Below, piece after piece: positions 6,414 through 12,943 of a DNA stretch of 26,550 nt. Under the pieces are notes generated by a model. That model did no database searches. It was not told the DNA's origin and was given only the letters and a program-made list of their open reading frames with translations. Position numbers and translations under genes: made by a program. This DNA is from Trebonia sp035571275 (GTDB lineage: Bacteria; Actinomycetota; Actinomycetes; Streptosporangiales; Streptosporangiaceae): positions 1 to 26,550 of the forward strand of contig DATMKQ010000187.1 of assembly GCA_035571275.1 (NCBI GenBank). The letters run 5' to 3'. Positions within the stretch are counted from its first letter, which is position 1. The number at the start of each line of letters is the position of its first letter.

Positions 6414-8612
6414 ATGATGGACAGCCCGGTATCGGCCGGAATGCAGGCAGGACTGGCAGCGGCTCCTGAGCTGCGACCTGTCTGGGTAGGGTCGGCGCCA
6501 CCGCTCGCCGACGGGTTCACCGTCAGGGCAGAGACGGGCCAGCTGACGCAGACGGTGCTTGGCCCGGGTACCGCGCTCGCGCTCGTCCCCGAGCACGCCG
6601 CCGGACCGCGTAACTGGCGGGGCGCGTCAGGCAAAACGCAGCTCGCGCTGTCATTCGCGCATTCGCTGTGGCAGGCCGGCGCGGTCGACCAGGTGATCTG
6701 GCTGACCGCCACGAGCCGGGCGCAGGTGCTCTCCGGCTACGTCGAGGCCGCGGCCGCGCTCGACATCCAGCTATCGGGCGAGGCCGAGTCGGTGTCCGAC
6801 CGCTTCCTGGGCTGGCTGCGTGACACGCCCCGCCCGTGGCTCGTCGTGATCGATGACCTGACGGACCCGATGACCATCCAGGGACTCTGGCCCGGGGGCC
6901 CGTCGGGCCGGGTGCTGATCACCACGCCTGACCCGGTGACCCTGTCCGGGTACCCGGCGCACGTCATGCCAGTGGGGACCTTCAGCCGCCGCGAGGCGCT
7001 GACCTACCTGGTCGGCCGCCTCACCACGGACCTCGACCAGCGTCAGGGCGCCATCGATCTGATCGGCGACCTCGGCAATGAGCCGCTGGCCCTGGCGCTG
7101 GCCAGCGCCGTGATCGCCAGCTCTGAGCTCACCTGCCACGACTACCGCGAGCACTTCCTCCGCAGGCGTGAACAGGCGCTCGGTGCGGCGGCGGTGGCGG
7201 TGGCGGAACCGACGGCCGCCCCGATCGCCTGGGCGCTGTCCGTGGACCACGCCGACCTGCTGTCGCCCGGCACCGCTCATTCACTCCTCGCGCTGGCCGC
7301 CCTGCTTGACGGCGACGGAATCCCCGGCACGGTCTTCACCACCGCCGCCGTGCGCGAGCACTCTGGCGTCCGCGGCCTGCACACGGGATCGGCGGGCGGG
7401 ATACAGGACGGGGTCGCGGCCCTCGAGCAGGCTGGCCTGGTCACCACCGACACGTCCACGACGCCGCCGACATTGCGGATGAACTGGCTGGTCCAGGCCG
7501 CCGCCAGGGCGGCCATGCCGGAGGCGATGCTCAAGGGCGCGGCTACCGCGGCGGCCGACGCGCTGCTCGAGGCGTGGGCAGCCGACGACGAGCCGGAGTG
7601 GCTGGCTCGAAGCCTGCGCTCGTGCACCGAGACTCTGCGGAGGTATTCGGGATCCCTGCTGTGGGAGGGAGGCTGCCACGCGCTGCTCATGCGCGCCGGG
7701 AGCAGCCTGGACAGCGCGCGCCTGACCGGCCCCGCGGTCGACTACTGGCAAGAACTCGCCACCACTAGCGTGCGGCTGCTCGGGCACGATCATCCAGCCA
7801 CCGTTGGCATCAGCGAGCGGCTCGCGCAGGCGTACCTGGCGGCCGGGCGGGCGACCGAGTCCGTGGCGCTGCTCGAGCAGATCCACGGCGACCGGGCCCG
7901 CCGGGCCGGGCCGGATCACCCCGGCTCGGTCCAGGCCGGGCGCGACCTGGGGTTCGCCCTGCTGACGGCCAAACGGTTCGTCGAGGCCACCGCCGTCCTC
8001 ACCGACGTCGCCAGCGGCTGGGAACGGTCGGCAGGTGCGGAAAGCGTCGAGGCCATATCGGCGCGCGAAGACCTGGCCGCCGCGCAACGTGCCGCGGGCC
8101 AGGTCGACGAAGCGATCGCCCTGCTGCGGACCACACTGCGGGACAGGGAGCGAATCCAGGGTTCCCGGCACCCGGAGACGACCACGACGTGCCAGCAGCT
8201 GGCTGAAACATATCTGGCGGCCGGGCAGGCCAAGGCGGCGATCTCGCTTTACCAGCGGGTGGTCTCCGACCGTGAGCGCGCGCTCGGCGCCGGCCACCTG
8301 CAGACGATCGCCGCCCGCGGCGCGCTTGGCTCCGCTAATTACTCGGCGGGCAAGATGGCCGTCGCCGTGCGCCTGTTCGAGCAGGCCCGCAGCGAGTATG
8401 TCAAGGTGCTCGGCGCAGACCACCCGGACACACTCGGCGCCTGCATCAACCTGGCACACGCCTACTATGCGGTCGGCAGGATCAGCGACGCCACCAAACT
8501 GCTCACCGAGACCGTCGAACGCTGCGAGCTGAGCCTGCCGCCCGCTGATCCACTCACGGTGACGGCCCGGACCAGCCTGGCGAACATCGGCGGACCAACC
8601 AGCAAGCGCTAA
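6414..8612 (+). CDS. STAND (NB-ARC-like) ATPase with tetratricopeptide repeats
   Basis: This large cytoplasmic protein of about 732 aa follows cvnD with only 9 bases between and is probably part of the same operon. The nucleotide-binding domain has a P-loop WRGASGKTQLALSFAH near nt 6615-6660, whose first conserved glycine is replaced by Trp. It also has a Walker B-like LVVIDDL, a GRVLITTPDP sensor strand and the GNEPLALALA (GxP) motif. After a helical linker, at least five copies of a roughly 42-residue kinesin-light-chain-type TPR follow (pattern HPxT...LAxAYxxAGRxxEAxxL). ATG at 6414 is preferred because AGGTGG stands 5 bases upstream. GTG at 6405 is the alternative. Family members act as signal-dependent oligomeric scaffolds or regulators. 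Here a link to CvnD signalling is inferred from position only. Confidence 0.85.
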   Translation: MMDSPVSAGMQAGLAAAPELRPVWVGSAPPLADGFTVRAETGQLTQTVLGPGTALALVPEHAAGPRNWRGASGKTQLALSFAHSLWQAGAVDQVIWLTATSRAQVLSGYVEAAAALDIQLSGEAESVSDRFLGWLRDTPRPWLVVIDDLTDPMTIQGLWPGGPSGRVLITTPDPVTLSGYPAHVMPVGTFSRREALTYLVGRLTTDLDQRQGAIDLIGDLGNEPLALALASAVIASSELTCHDYREHFLRRREQALGAAAVAVAEPTAAPIAWALSVDHADLLSPGTAHSLLALAALLDGDGIPGTVFTTAAVREHSGVRGLHTGSAGGIQDGVAALEQAGLVTTDTSTTPPTLRMNWLVQAAARAAMPEAMLKGAATAAADALLEAWAADDEPEWLARSLRSCTETLRRYSGSLLWEGGCHALLMRAGSSLDSARLTGPAVDYWQELATTSVRLLGHDHPATVGISERLAQAYLAAGRATESVALLEQIHGDRARRAGPDHPGSVQAGRDLGFALLTAKRFVEATAVLTDVASGWERSAGAESVEAISAREDLAAAQRAAGQVDEAIALLRTTLRDRERIQGSRHPETTTTCQQLAETYLAAGQAKAAISLYQRVVSDRERALGAGHLQTIAARGALGSANYSAGKMAVAVRLFEQARSEYVKVLGADHPDTLGACINLAHAYYAVGRISDATKLLTETVERCELSLPPADPLTVTARTSLANIGGPTSKR

Positions 8613-8627
8613 CACGGATAGCAGCCG

Positions 8628-8990
8628 CTAAATGCCACCGGGAGGCGGGTCGTCTGCCACGTAGTAGCCGTGTCCGCTGCGGTAATGGACATAACCCAGT
8701 TACCGCAGCCGTCGCAAAGCACGAGCCATGACCTTCGGGTGAACGCATGCGGCCAACGCCATATCGGATACGGTCGGCAGCCTTTCGCCTGGCGCGTACC
8801 TGCCGGTCCTGATTCCGTCGGCCAGGCCGCCCGCCGCCTTTACCCATTGTGCGTCCGCCTGGCCGCCAATCGGGCTGGCGGGGCGAGCCCACTTCCCCGT
8901 CGGTCTCCCAGACAGCGGCTCGCCGCTCACCAACCCAACCCGGCCAACCGGACTCCGCGGCCAGTCAAGCGCTCCCACACGAGCCGTCAC
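8628..8990 (-). pseudogene. GntR-type winged-helix protein interrupted by an in-frame stop
   Basis: A minus-strand frame starts at GTG 8990 (GGAGGGG 8 bases upstream). It encodes a GntR-like helix-turn-helix: LADGIRTGRYAPGERLP followed by TVSDMALAACVHPKVMARALRRLR. A TAA at 8702-8700 then ends it after 96 codons. The same frame continues past the stop with LGYVHYRSGHGYYVADD, which is precisely the wing expected after the recognition helix, and ends at TAG 8628. One base change (for example CAA to TAA) would explain this. It may be a decayed regulator, a truncated one still in use, or a sequence error. The first 48 residues match nothing I know. Confidence 0.6.
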
Positions 8991-9085
8991 GCTCCGTTCC
9001 CCTCCACCGCGCGATTAGGATCAGGCAACGCCTGTCGAAAGTAAGACCGTGGAGAGGGCTTTCTGCGTTACCGCCTAAGCTTGTT

Positions 9086-9095
9086 ACTCGCGAGT
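9086..9095. promoter_or_regulatory. Perfect palindrome upstream of the sigma-factor gene
   Basis: ACTCGCGAGT is a perfect 10-bp palindrome 40 bases before the sigma-factor start. It lies in the 145-bp region between the divergent GntR-like frame and sigE-like gene. It may be an operator, but a palindrome this short could occur by chance. No other clear element was found between 8991 and 9135. Confidence 0.25.
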
Positions 9096-9135
9096 TTACC
9101 AAGACAGCGGCTCATGAGTGTTTTAGGGTCGTTTC

Positions 9136-9735
9136 GTGCTAGGCGAGGGATTCCCCAAAGTGCTCGCCGCCGCCGCGGACGGGGATGGGGCCGCATTCGC
9201 TATCTTGTGGCGAGATACCCACCCGCCATTGCTTCGGTACCTTTGGGTTGCCGCGGGGGACGCGGCGGAGGATCTCGCCAGCGACGTTTGGCTTGATGTC
9301 GCCCGGCGGCTAGCCAAATTCAAGGGCGGCGAACCCGAATTTCGCGGCTGGCTGTTTACCCTGGCCCGCCGCAAGGTGATCGACAAGCGCCGGCACGAGG
9401 CACGACACCCGGAATCGCCAACGGGAGACATCGAAGCCCTGGACCGGCCCGCGTCGGACGACACCTTCGCCGCGGCGGCCGAAGGCATCTCCACCGCTGC
9501 CGCCCTGGAACTGATCGCGACCTTGCCGCGCGATCAGGCGGAGATCATCGTGCTGCGTGTCGTGGTCGGCATGGAAGCCACGGGAGTCGCGCGAATCGTC
9601 GGCAAAACGCCTGGTGCGGTCCGGGTGGCCGCCCACCGGGGCCTGCGCACGCTCAGCGCGCGGCTGGCTGACGCCAAGAGTGTGACACCAGGCCAGCGAG
9701 GCGGCACGCCGGAGCAGGGTGGTGTAACGCGATGA
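9136..9735 (+). CDS. ECF-type RNA polymerase sigma factor
   Basis: This 199-aa protein has the two conserved domains of extracytoplasmic-function sigma factors. Region 2 spans about residues 18-80 (AFAILWRDTHPPLLRYL, then AEDLASDVWLDVARRL and the -10-reading FRGWLFTLARRKVIDKRRH). Region 4 spans about residues 115-170 (LIATLPRDQAEIIVLRVVVGMEATGVARIVGKTPGAVRVAAHRGLRTL). It should direct RNA polymerase to a small regulon, under control of the downstream membrane protein whose ATG overlaps its stop (ATGA). The GTG start is preceded by AGGG 7 bases upstream. A short C-terminal tail (about 30 residues) is Gly/Gln/Thr-rich. The regulon and signal are unknown. Confidence 0.9.
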   Translation: MLGEGFPKVLAAAADGDGAAFAILWRDTHPPLLRYLWVAAGDAAEDLASDVWLDVARRLAKFKGGEPEFRGWLFTLARRKVIDKRRHEARHPESPTGDIEALDRPASDDTFAAAAEGISTAAALELIATLPRDQAEIIVLRVVVGMEATGVARIVGKTPGAVRVAAHRGLRTLSARLADAKSVTPGQRGGTPEQGGVTR

Positions 9736-11195
9736 CGGCCTTCGACGGTTCCCCCGCTGAGATGCCTATTCCTTCCGGCCACGCCGACTGGCGCTCCCCC
9801 GACGAGGCGACAGCCGAACGGCTGCTGTCCGGCCAGGGCGCGGGTCCCGATGCCCCGCCGGAGGAGCAGACGCTGGCCCTCGTGCTCGCCGCGGCGGCGC
9901 GTCCGGCCACGCTTCGGGAGCTTTCCGGCGAGCAGGCCGCCGTGGCGGCGTTCGAACTCGCCGTCAGCGGGCCTGCGCTGAGCGCGCCGACGTGGATCAG
10001 GTCCGGCGCAGCGAAAGCGCGGCACTCGCTCGCCCACCGCATCCCGGTGCTCATTTCAGCTGGCGCGCTCACTCTAGCGGCCGCGCTGGGCGGGACCGCC
10101 GCGGCGGGCGCTCTGCCGCCAATGCTGCAGAAGATGGCGCACAGCCTCTTCGACGCGCCCGCCCCCGCTCAGGTGGTGCCGCGGCGGAACATTAGCCCGG
10201 AACCGGCGACCGTAGGACCGCATCAGGCCGGGCCAACCAGCCCGGCGCGAACATTGCGACACAAGACCAAGAACGCGAAGGCCAAAGCGACGGGCAACGC
10301 GACGGGCAAGGCGAAGGGCGAGCAGAAGGCCGCCAGCAGCGCGACCACGTCGAGCAGTGGCAACGGGCAAGGCAACGACAAGAGCAACGGAAAGGCCAAG
10401 GGAAAGGCCAAGCATCACGCGAAGGCCAACGGCCAGGGCAACGCCAACGCCAACCGCCAGGGCAACGCCAACGCCAACGGCCAGGGCAACGGCAACGGCA
10501 ACGGCCAGGGCAACGGGAACGGGAACGGGAACGGGAAGGCGAAATGCCACGGGAACGGCAAGAAATCCTGCGACCAGACCACCCCGTTAAGACGGCCGAA
10601 GTACCCGAAGCCCCCGCGCGGCAAGCATCGGCACCGCCGGGCCCACCTTCTCGTAGCCCGGTCCGACTGTCTGCCCGCCCAGGTACCGTGCGTGCACGCC
10701 TTCGCAGATGACCGCCAGCTTCATCCAGGCAAGCGCGATGTAGAAGGACAGGTTGCGCAGGTCACGGCCCGTTCGCACCGCGTATGCCTGGGCGAGCGCG
10801 TCGGCGGTGGGGAACCCCGGCTTGTCGGTGAGTCCGGCGGACACTGGTACGCTGCCGCGTTCGGCGTCGCCTGGATCATGCCAGTAGGTCATTGTGACCG
10901 CGAGGTCGGCGAGCGGGTCGCCGAGCGTGGACAACTCCCAGTCCAGGACCGCGGCGATCCGCGGCGCGTCCGGCACCGCCAGCGACACGACTGTGTTATC
11001 GAGCCGGAAGTCACCGTGCACGATCGTGCACGCGCTGTCTTCTGGCGCCAGTTCGGCCAGCCGCGCCAGCAGCACTTCCATGTCTGGCAGCTCACGCGTT
11101 TTGGACCGTTCCCACTGCGCGCCCCAGGTGCGGATCTGCCGTACGCAGTAGCCGCTGTGCCGACCGTAGTCCCCGAGACCGGCTTCGTCCGGTGA
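9732..11195 (+). CDS. Membrane anti-sigma-like protein with low-complexity outer tail; frame runs antisense into the next gene
   Basis: The gene overlaps the sigma-factor stop by 4 bases, the usual anti-sigma arrangement. Residues 1-100 are an Ala-rich cytoplasmic region, residues about 105-128 form one membrane helix (VLISAGALTLAAALGGTAAAGAL), and a family-like PPMLQKMAHSLFDAPAPAQ follows. Residues 170-285 form a Lys/Asn/Gly/Gln/Ala low-complexity region that includes four 8-residue QGN-type repeats. From 10587 onward the frame is fully antisense to the kinase gene, and its sequence (many Cys, His, Arg, Val) looks like a shadow. The true end is therefore probably near 10590, where a TAA exists in the +1 frame. 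A one-base indel in the repeats, natural or technical, would restore it. Residues 1-285 are credible. The tail is doubtful. Confidence 0.6.
   Translation: MTAFDGSPAEMPIPSGHADWRSPDEATAERLLSGQGAGPDAPPEEQTLALVLAAAARPATLRELSGEQAAVAAFELAVSGPALSAPTWIRSGAAKARHSLAHRIPVLISAGALTLAAALGGTAAAGALPPMLQKMAHSLFDAPAPAQVVPRRNISPEPATVGPHQAGPTSPARTLRHKTKNAKAKATGNATGKAKGEQKAASSATTSSSGNGQGNDKSNGKAKGKAKHHAKANGQGNANANRQGNANANGQGNGNGNGQGNGNGNGNGKAKCHGNGKKSCDQTTPLRRPKYPKPPRGKHRHRRAHLLVARSDCLPAQVPCVHAFADDRQLHPGKRDVEGQVAQVTARSHRVCLGERVGGGEPRLVGESGGHWYAAAFGVAWIMPVGHCDREVGERVAERGQLPVQDRGDPRRVRHRQRHDCVIEPEVTVHDRARAVFWRQFGQPRQQHFHVWQLTRFGPFPLRAPGADLPYAVAAVPTVVPETGFVR
10434..10529 (+). repeat. Four tandem 24-bp coding repeats
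   Basis: Starting at 10434, 10458, 10482 and 10506, four units of 24 bases begin with CAGGGCAAC. They encode QGN followed by alternating Ala or Gly with Asn. Flanking sequence is also Lys/Asn/Gly-rich. The units keep the reading frame if gained or lost, but the embedded six-base repeats (AACGGC, AACGGG) could slip. Confidence 0.85.
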
Positions 11196-11681
11196 AACCG
11201 CGTGCAGGTCGGCCAGCGTGGCGATCAGCGCGCTCGCCAGCGCGCCGCGCGCGGAAGGCGACAGCGCTTCGGTGTCAGCGGGGGTGCGGAGCACCGGGCC
11301 GGGCACGTCGCGCATCACGTAGAACGTCACGCCAAGCACGTCCGGGTCGGTGCACAGTGCCAGCGGCTCTGGCACCGGGACGGAGGTCGGGAAAAGCGCC
11401 CCAAGCACCCGGTACTCCCGTTGCATGTCGTGCGCCCGAGGCAGCACATGGCCGAGCGGCGGCCGGCGCAAGATGACGGTCCCGCCGGGCAGTCCGAGTC
11501 GGTAGGTGATGTTCGACAGGCCGCCCGATATGACTTCTGACGTCCACGGACCGTCCTTGGCGAGGCCTGGCAGCGCGGCGCGCAGCCAGGGCCGGACGCC
11601 CGCCGCGGGAAGCCCAGGCAGGTCGGGCGGGTCGCTCTGCTGCCGCGACGGGCCTTGCTGGCCGGGCACCGGGTCAGTCAT
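10587..11681 (-). CDS. APH-fold acyl-CoA kinase-like protein (ACAD10/11 N-domain and LvaA type)
   Basis: This 364-aa protein of the aminoglycoside phosphotransferase fold has the nucleotide loop SGGLSNITYRL and the VILRRPP strand. The catalytic loop is HGDFRLDN at residues 222-229 and the metal motif is LDWELSTLGDPLADLA at 246-261. The exact HGDFRLDN plus DWELSTLGDPLADLA wording is characteristic of the subfamily fused to acyl-CoA dehydrogenase in ACAD10/ACAD11. That subfamily also includes LvaA, which phosphorylates 4-hydroxyacyl-CoA, so antibiotic resistance is not implied. The ATG at 11681 overlaps the stop of the dehydrogenase gene by 8 bases (ATGACTGA). An upstream GTG at 11699 is possible. 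Its stop shares the TTAA at 10587-10590. The substrate is inferred. Confidence 0.85.
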   Translation of the reverse strand: MTDPVPGQQGPSRQQSDPPDLPGLPAAGVRPWLRAALPGLAKDGPWTSEVISGGLSNITYRLGLPGGTVILRRPPLGHVLPRAHDMQREYRVLGALFPTSVPVPEPLALCTDPDVLGVTFYVMRDVPGPVLRTPADTEALSPSARGALASALIATLADLHAVSPDEAGLGDYGRHSGYCVRQIRTWGAQWERSKTRELPDMEVLLARLAELAPEDSACTIVHGDFRLDNTVVSLAVPDAPRIAAVLDWELSTLGDPLADLAVTMTYWHDPGDAERGSVPVSAGLTDKPGFPTADALAQAYAVRTGRDLRNLSFYIALAWMKLAVICEGVHARYLGGQTVGPGYEKVGPAVPMLAARGLRVLRPS

Positions 11682-12870
11682 CGGCGCCGGCGAGGGCACG
11701 GGCGCGGCGCGCGGCCCGCTTGGCGATCGACATCCGGTGCACCTCGGACGCGCCGTCGTAGATCCTGAACGCGCGCACGTCGGCGTAGATGCGGCCCACC
11801 ACCAGCTCCGCTGAGGTGCCCAGCCCGCCGCACAGCTGCACCGAGCGGTCCACGACCCGGCTCACCACCTCGCTGATGAACACCTTCGCGCGAGACGACG
11901 CCTCGGTGGACTTGTCGCCCTGCGCGATATGCCAGGCGACCTGCCACAGCAGGGCGCGCGCGGCGGCGATCTCGATCTCGTTGTCGGCGATCATCTGCTG
12001 CGCCATGCCGTGCTCGGCGAGCGGCGCGCCGAACACCGAACGCGACACGCTGCGCGTCAGCGCGATCTCGTGCGCCCGCCGGGCGGCGCCGAGCCAGCGC
12101 ATGCAGTGCGTGAGCCTGGCCGGGGCGAGCCGGACCTGCGCGTACCTGAACCCCTGGCCAGGCTCGCCGAGCACCGCGTCGTCCGGCACGAACGCGTCGT
12201 CGAAGGTCACCTGGCAGTGCCCGCCGAGCGCCGCACCGTCGATGGTGTGCGCGTGCCCGGTGATCTTGAAACCTGGGTTGTCTGTGTCAACCAGCAGCAT
12301 CGTCGCCCCGCCGCCGGTAGCGGAGTCGGCGCTGGCCGCCATCGCTATCGCGAAGGCCGCCCCGTACGCCCCGCTGATCAGGTGCTTGTTGCCCGAGATC
12401 ACCCAGCCGCCGTCCACCTTGGTGGCCGTGGTGCGCAGCGCCGAGGGATCGGACCCCGCGCCGGGCGGCGGCTCTGTCATCGCGAAGCACGACCGGATAT
12501 CGCCCGCGACCAGCGGCAGCAGGTACCGGCGCTGCTGCTCCGGCGTCGCGATCATGTGCAGCATGTGGATGTTGCCCTCGTCCGGCGCCGAGCAGTTCAG
12601 CGCCAGCGGGCCGAGCAGGCTGCGGCCGGCCTCCTCAAGGAGCACCGCCGCCTCGTCGAACGCGAACCCGCCGCCGCCAAGCTCGGCGGGGGCCAGCGGC
12701 GCCCACAGCCCGGCTGCCTTCGCCTGTTGCTGCAGTTCCTTGCGCAGCGTGTCGTCCACACCGCCGATGAACGCGTCCTGCTCGCGCGGGATGACCACGT
12801 CGTCGACGAACCGCGTGATGCGGTCGCGCCAGTCGATCACCCGCGGGGAGAGCGAAAAATCAAAGGGCAT
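11674..12870 (-). CDS. Acyl-CoA dehydrogenase, Asp-type (LvaC/ACAD11-like)
   Basis: This FAD enzyme of 398 aa has the full acyl-CoA dehydrogenase fold. It has an N-terminal helical domain, a middle beta domain (CFAMTEPPPGAGSDPSALRTTA, GGWVISGNKHLISGA) and a C-terminal helical domain ending in IYDGASEVHRMSIAKR. The catalytic Glu of MCAD-type enzymes (YEG) is replaced by Asp372 (YDG), as in the ACAD10/11-like clade. AGGAG lies 6 bases before the ATG. The 8-bp overlap with the kinase gene points to one transcript and linked chemistry. The kinase would phosphorylate a 4-hydroxyacyl-CoA, and the dehydrogenase-fold enzyme would remove the phosphate to give an enoyl-CoA for beta-oxidation. This pathway is inference from known relatives. 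Confidence 0.88.
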   Translation of the reverse strand: MPFDFSLSPRVIDWRDRITRFVDDVVIPREQDAFIGGVDDTLRKELQQQAKAAGLWAPLAPAELGGGGFAFDEAAVLLEEAGRSLLGPLALNCSAPDEGNIHMLHMIATPEQQRRYLLPLVAGDIRSCFAMTEPPPGAGSDPSALRTTATKVDGGWVISGNKHLISGAYGAAFAIAMAASADSATGGGATMLLVDTDNPGFKITGHAHTIDGAALGGHCQVTFDDAFVPDDAVLGEPGQGFRYAQVRLAPARLTHCMRWLGAARRAHEIALTRSVSRSVFGAPLAEHGMAQQMIADNEIEIAAARALLWQVAWHIAQGDKSTEASSRAKVFISEVVSRVVDRSVQLCGGLGTSAELVVGRIYADVRAFRIYDGASEVHRMSIAKRAARRARALAGADD

Positions 12871-12887
12871 GAGGGCTCCTGGTCACA

Positions 12888-12943
12888 GACGCCACTGTCC
12901 GTTCAGTGAAAAGTCATTATTACCCGGAACGGACCGTGGCGTC
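12888..12943. promoter_or_regulatory. 16-bp near-perfect inverted repeat spanning a stop codon and the ACAD promoter region
   Basis: Arms GACGCCACTGTCCGTT (12888-12903) and AACGGACCGTGGCGTC (12928-12943) pair at 15 of 16 positions around a 24-base AT-richer loop. The right arm overlaps the end of the oxidoreductase gene. The loop contains TAATAAT on the minus strand, a possible -10. A smaller palindrome, CACTG-N6-CAGTG (12893-12908), sits in the left arm and resembles a TetR-type operator. It could be a terminator hairpin, an operator pair or both. Confidence 0.55.

Noticed and set aside
7281..8615. Minus-strand 444-codon frame opposite the STAND/TPR gene
   Set aside because: Mirror of the TPR coding sequence; no motif and Arg/Gly/Gln-rich composition.
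10587..11681. Aminoglycoside resistance kinase
   Set aside because: The fold is shared, but the HGDFRLDN and DWELSTLGDPLADLA motifs and the overlap with an acyl-CoA dehydrogenase point to acyl-CoA chemistry.
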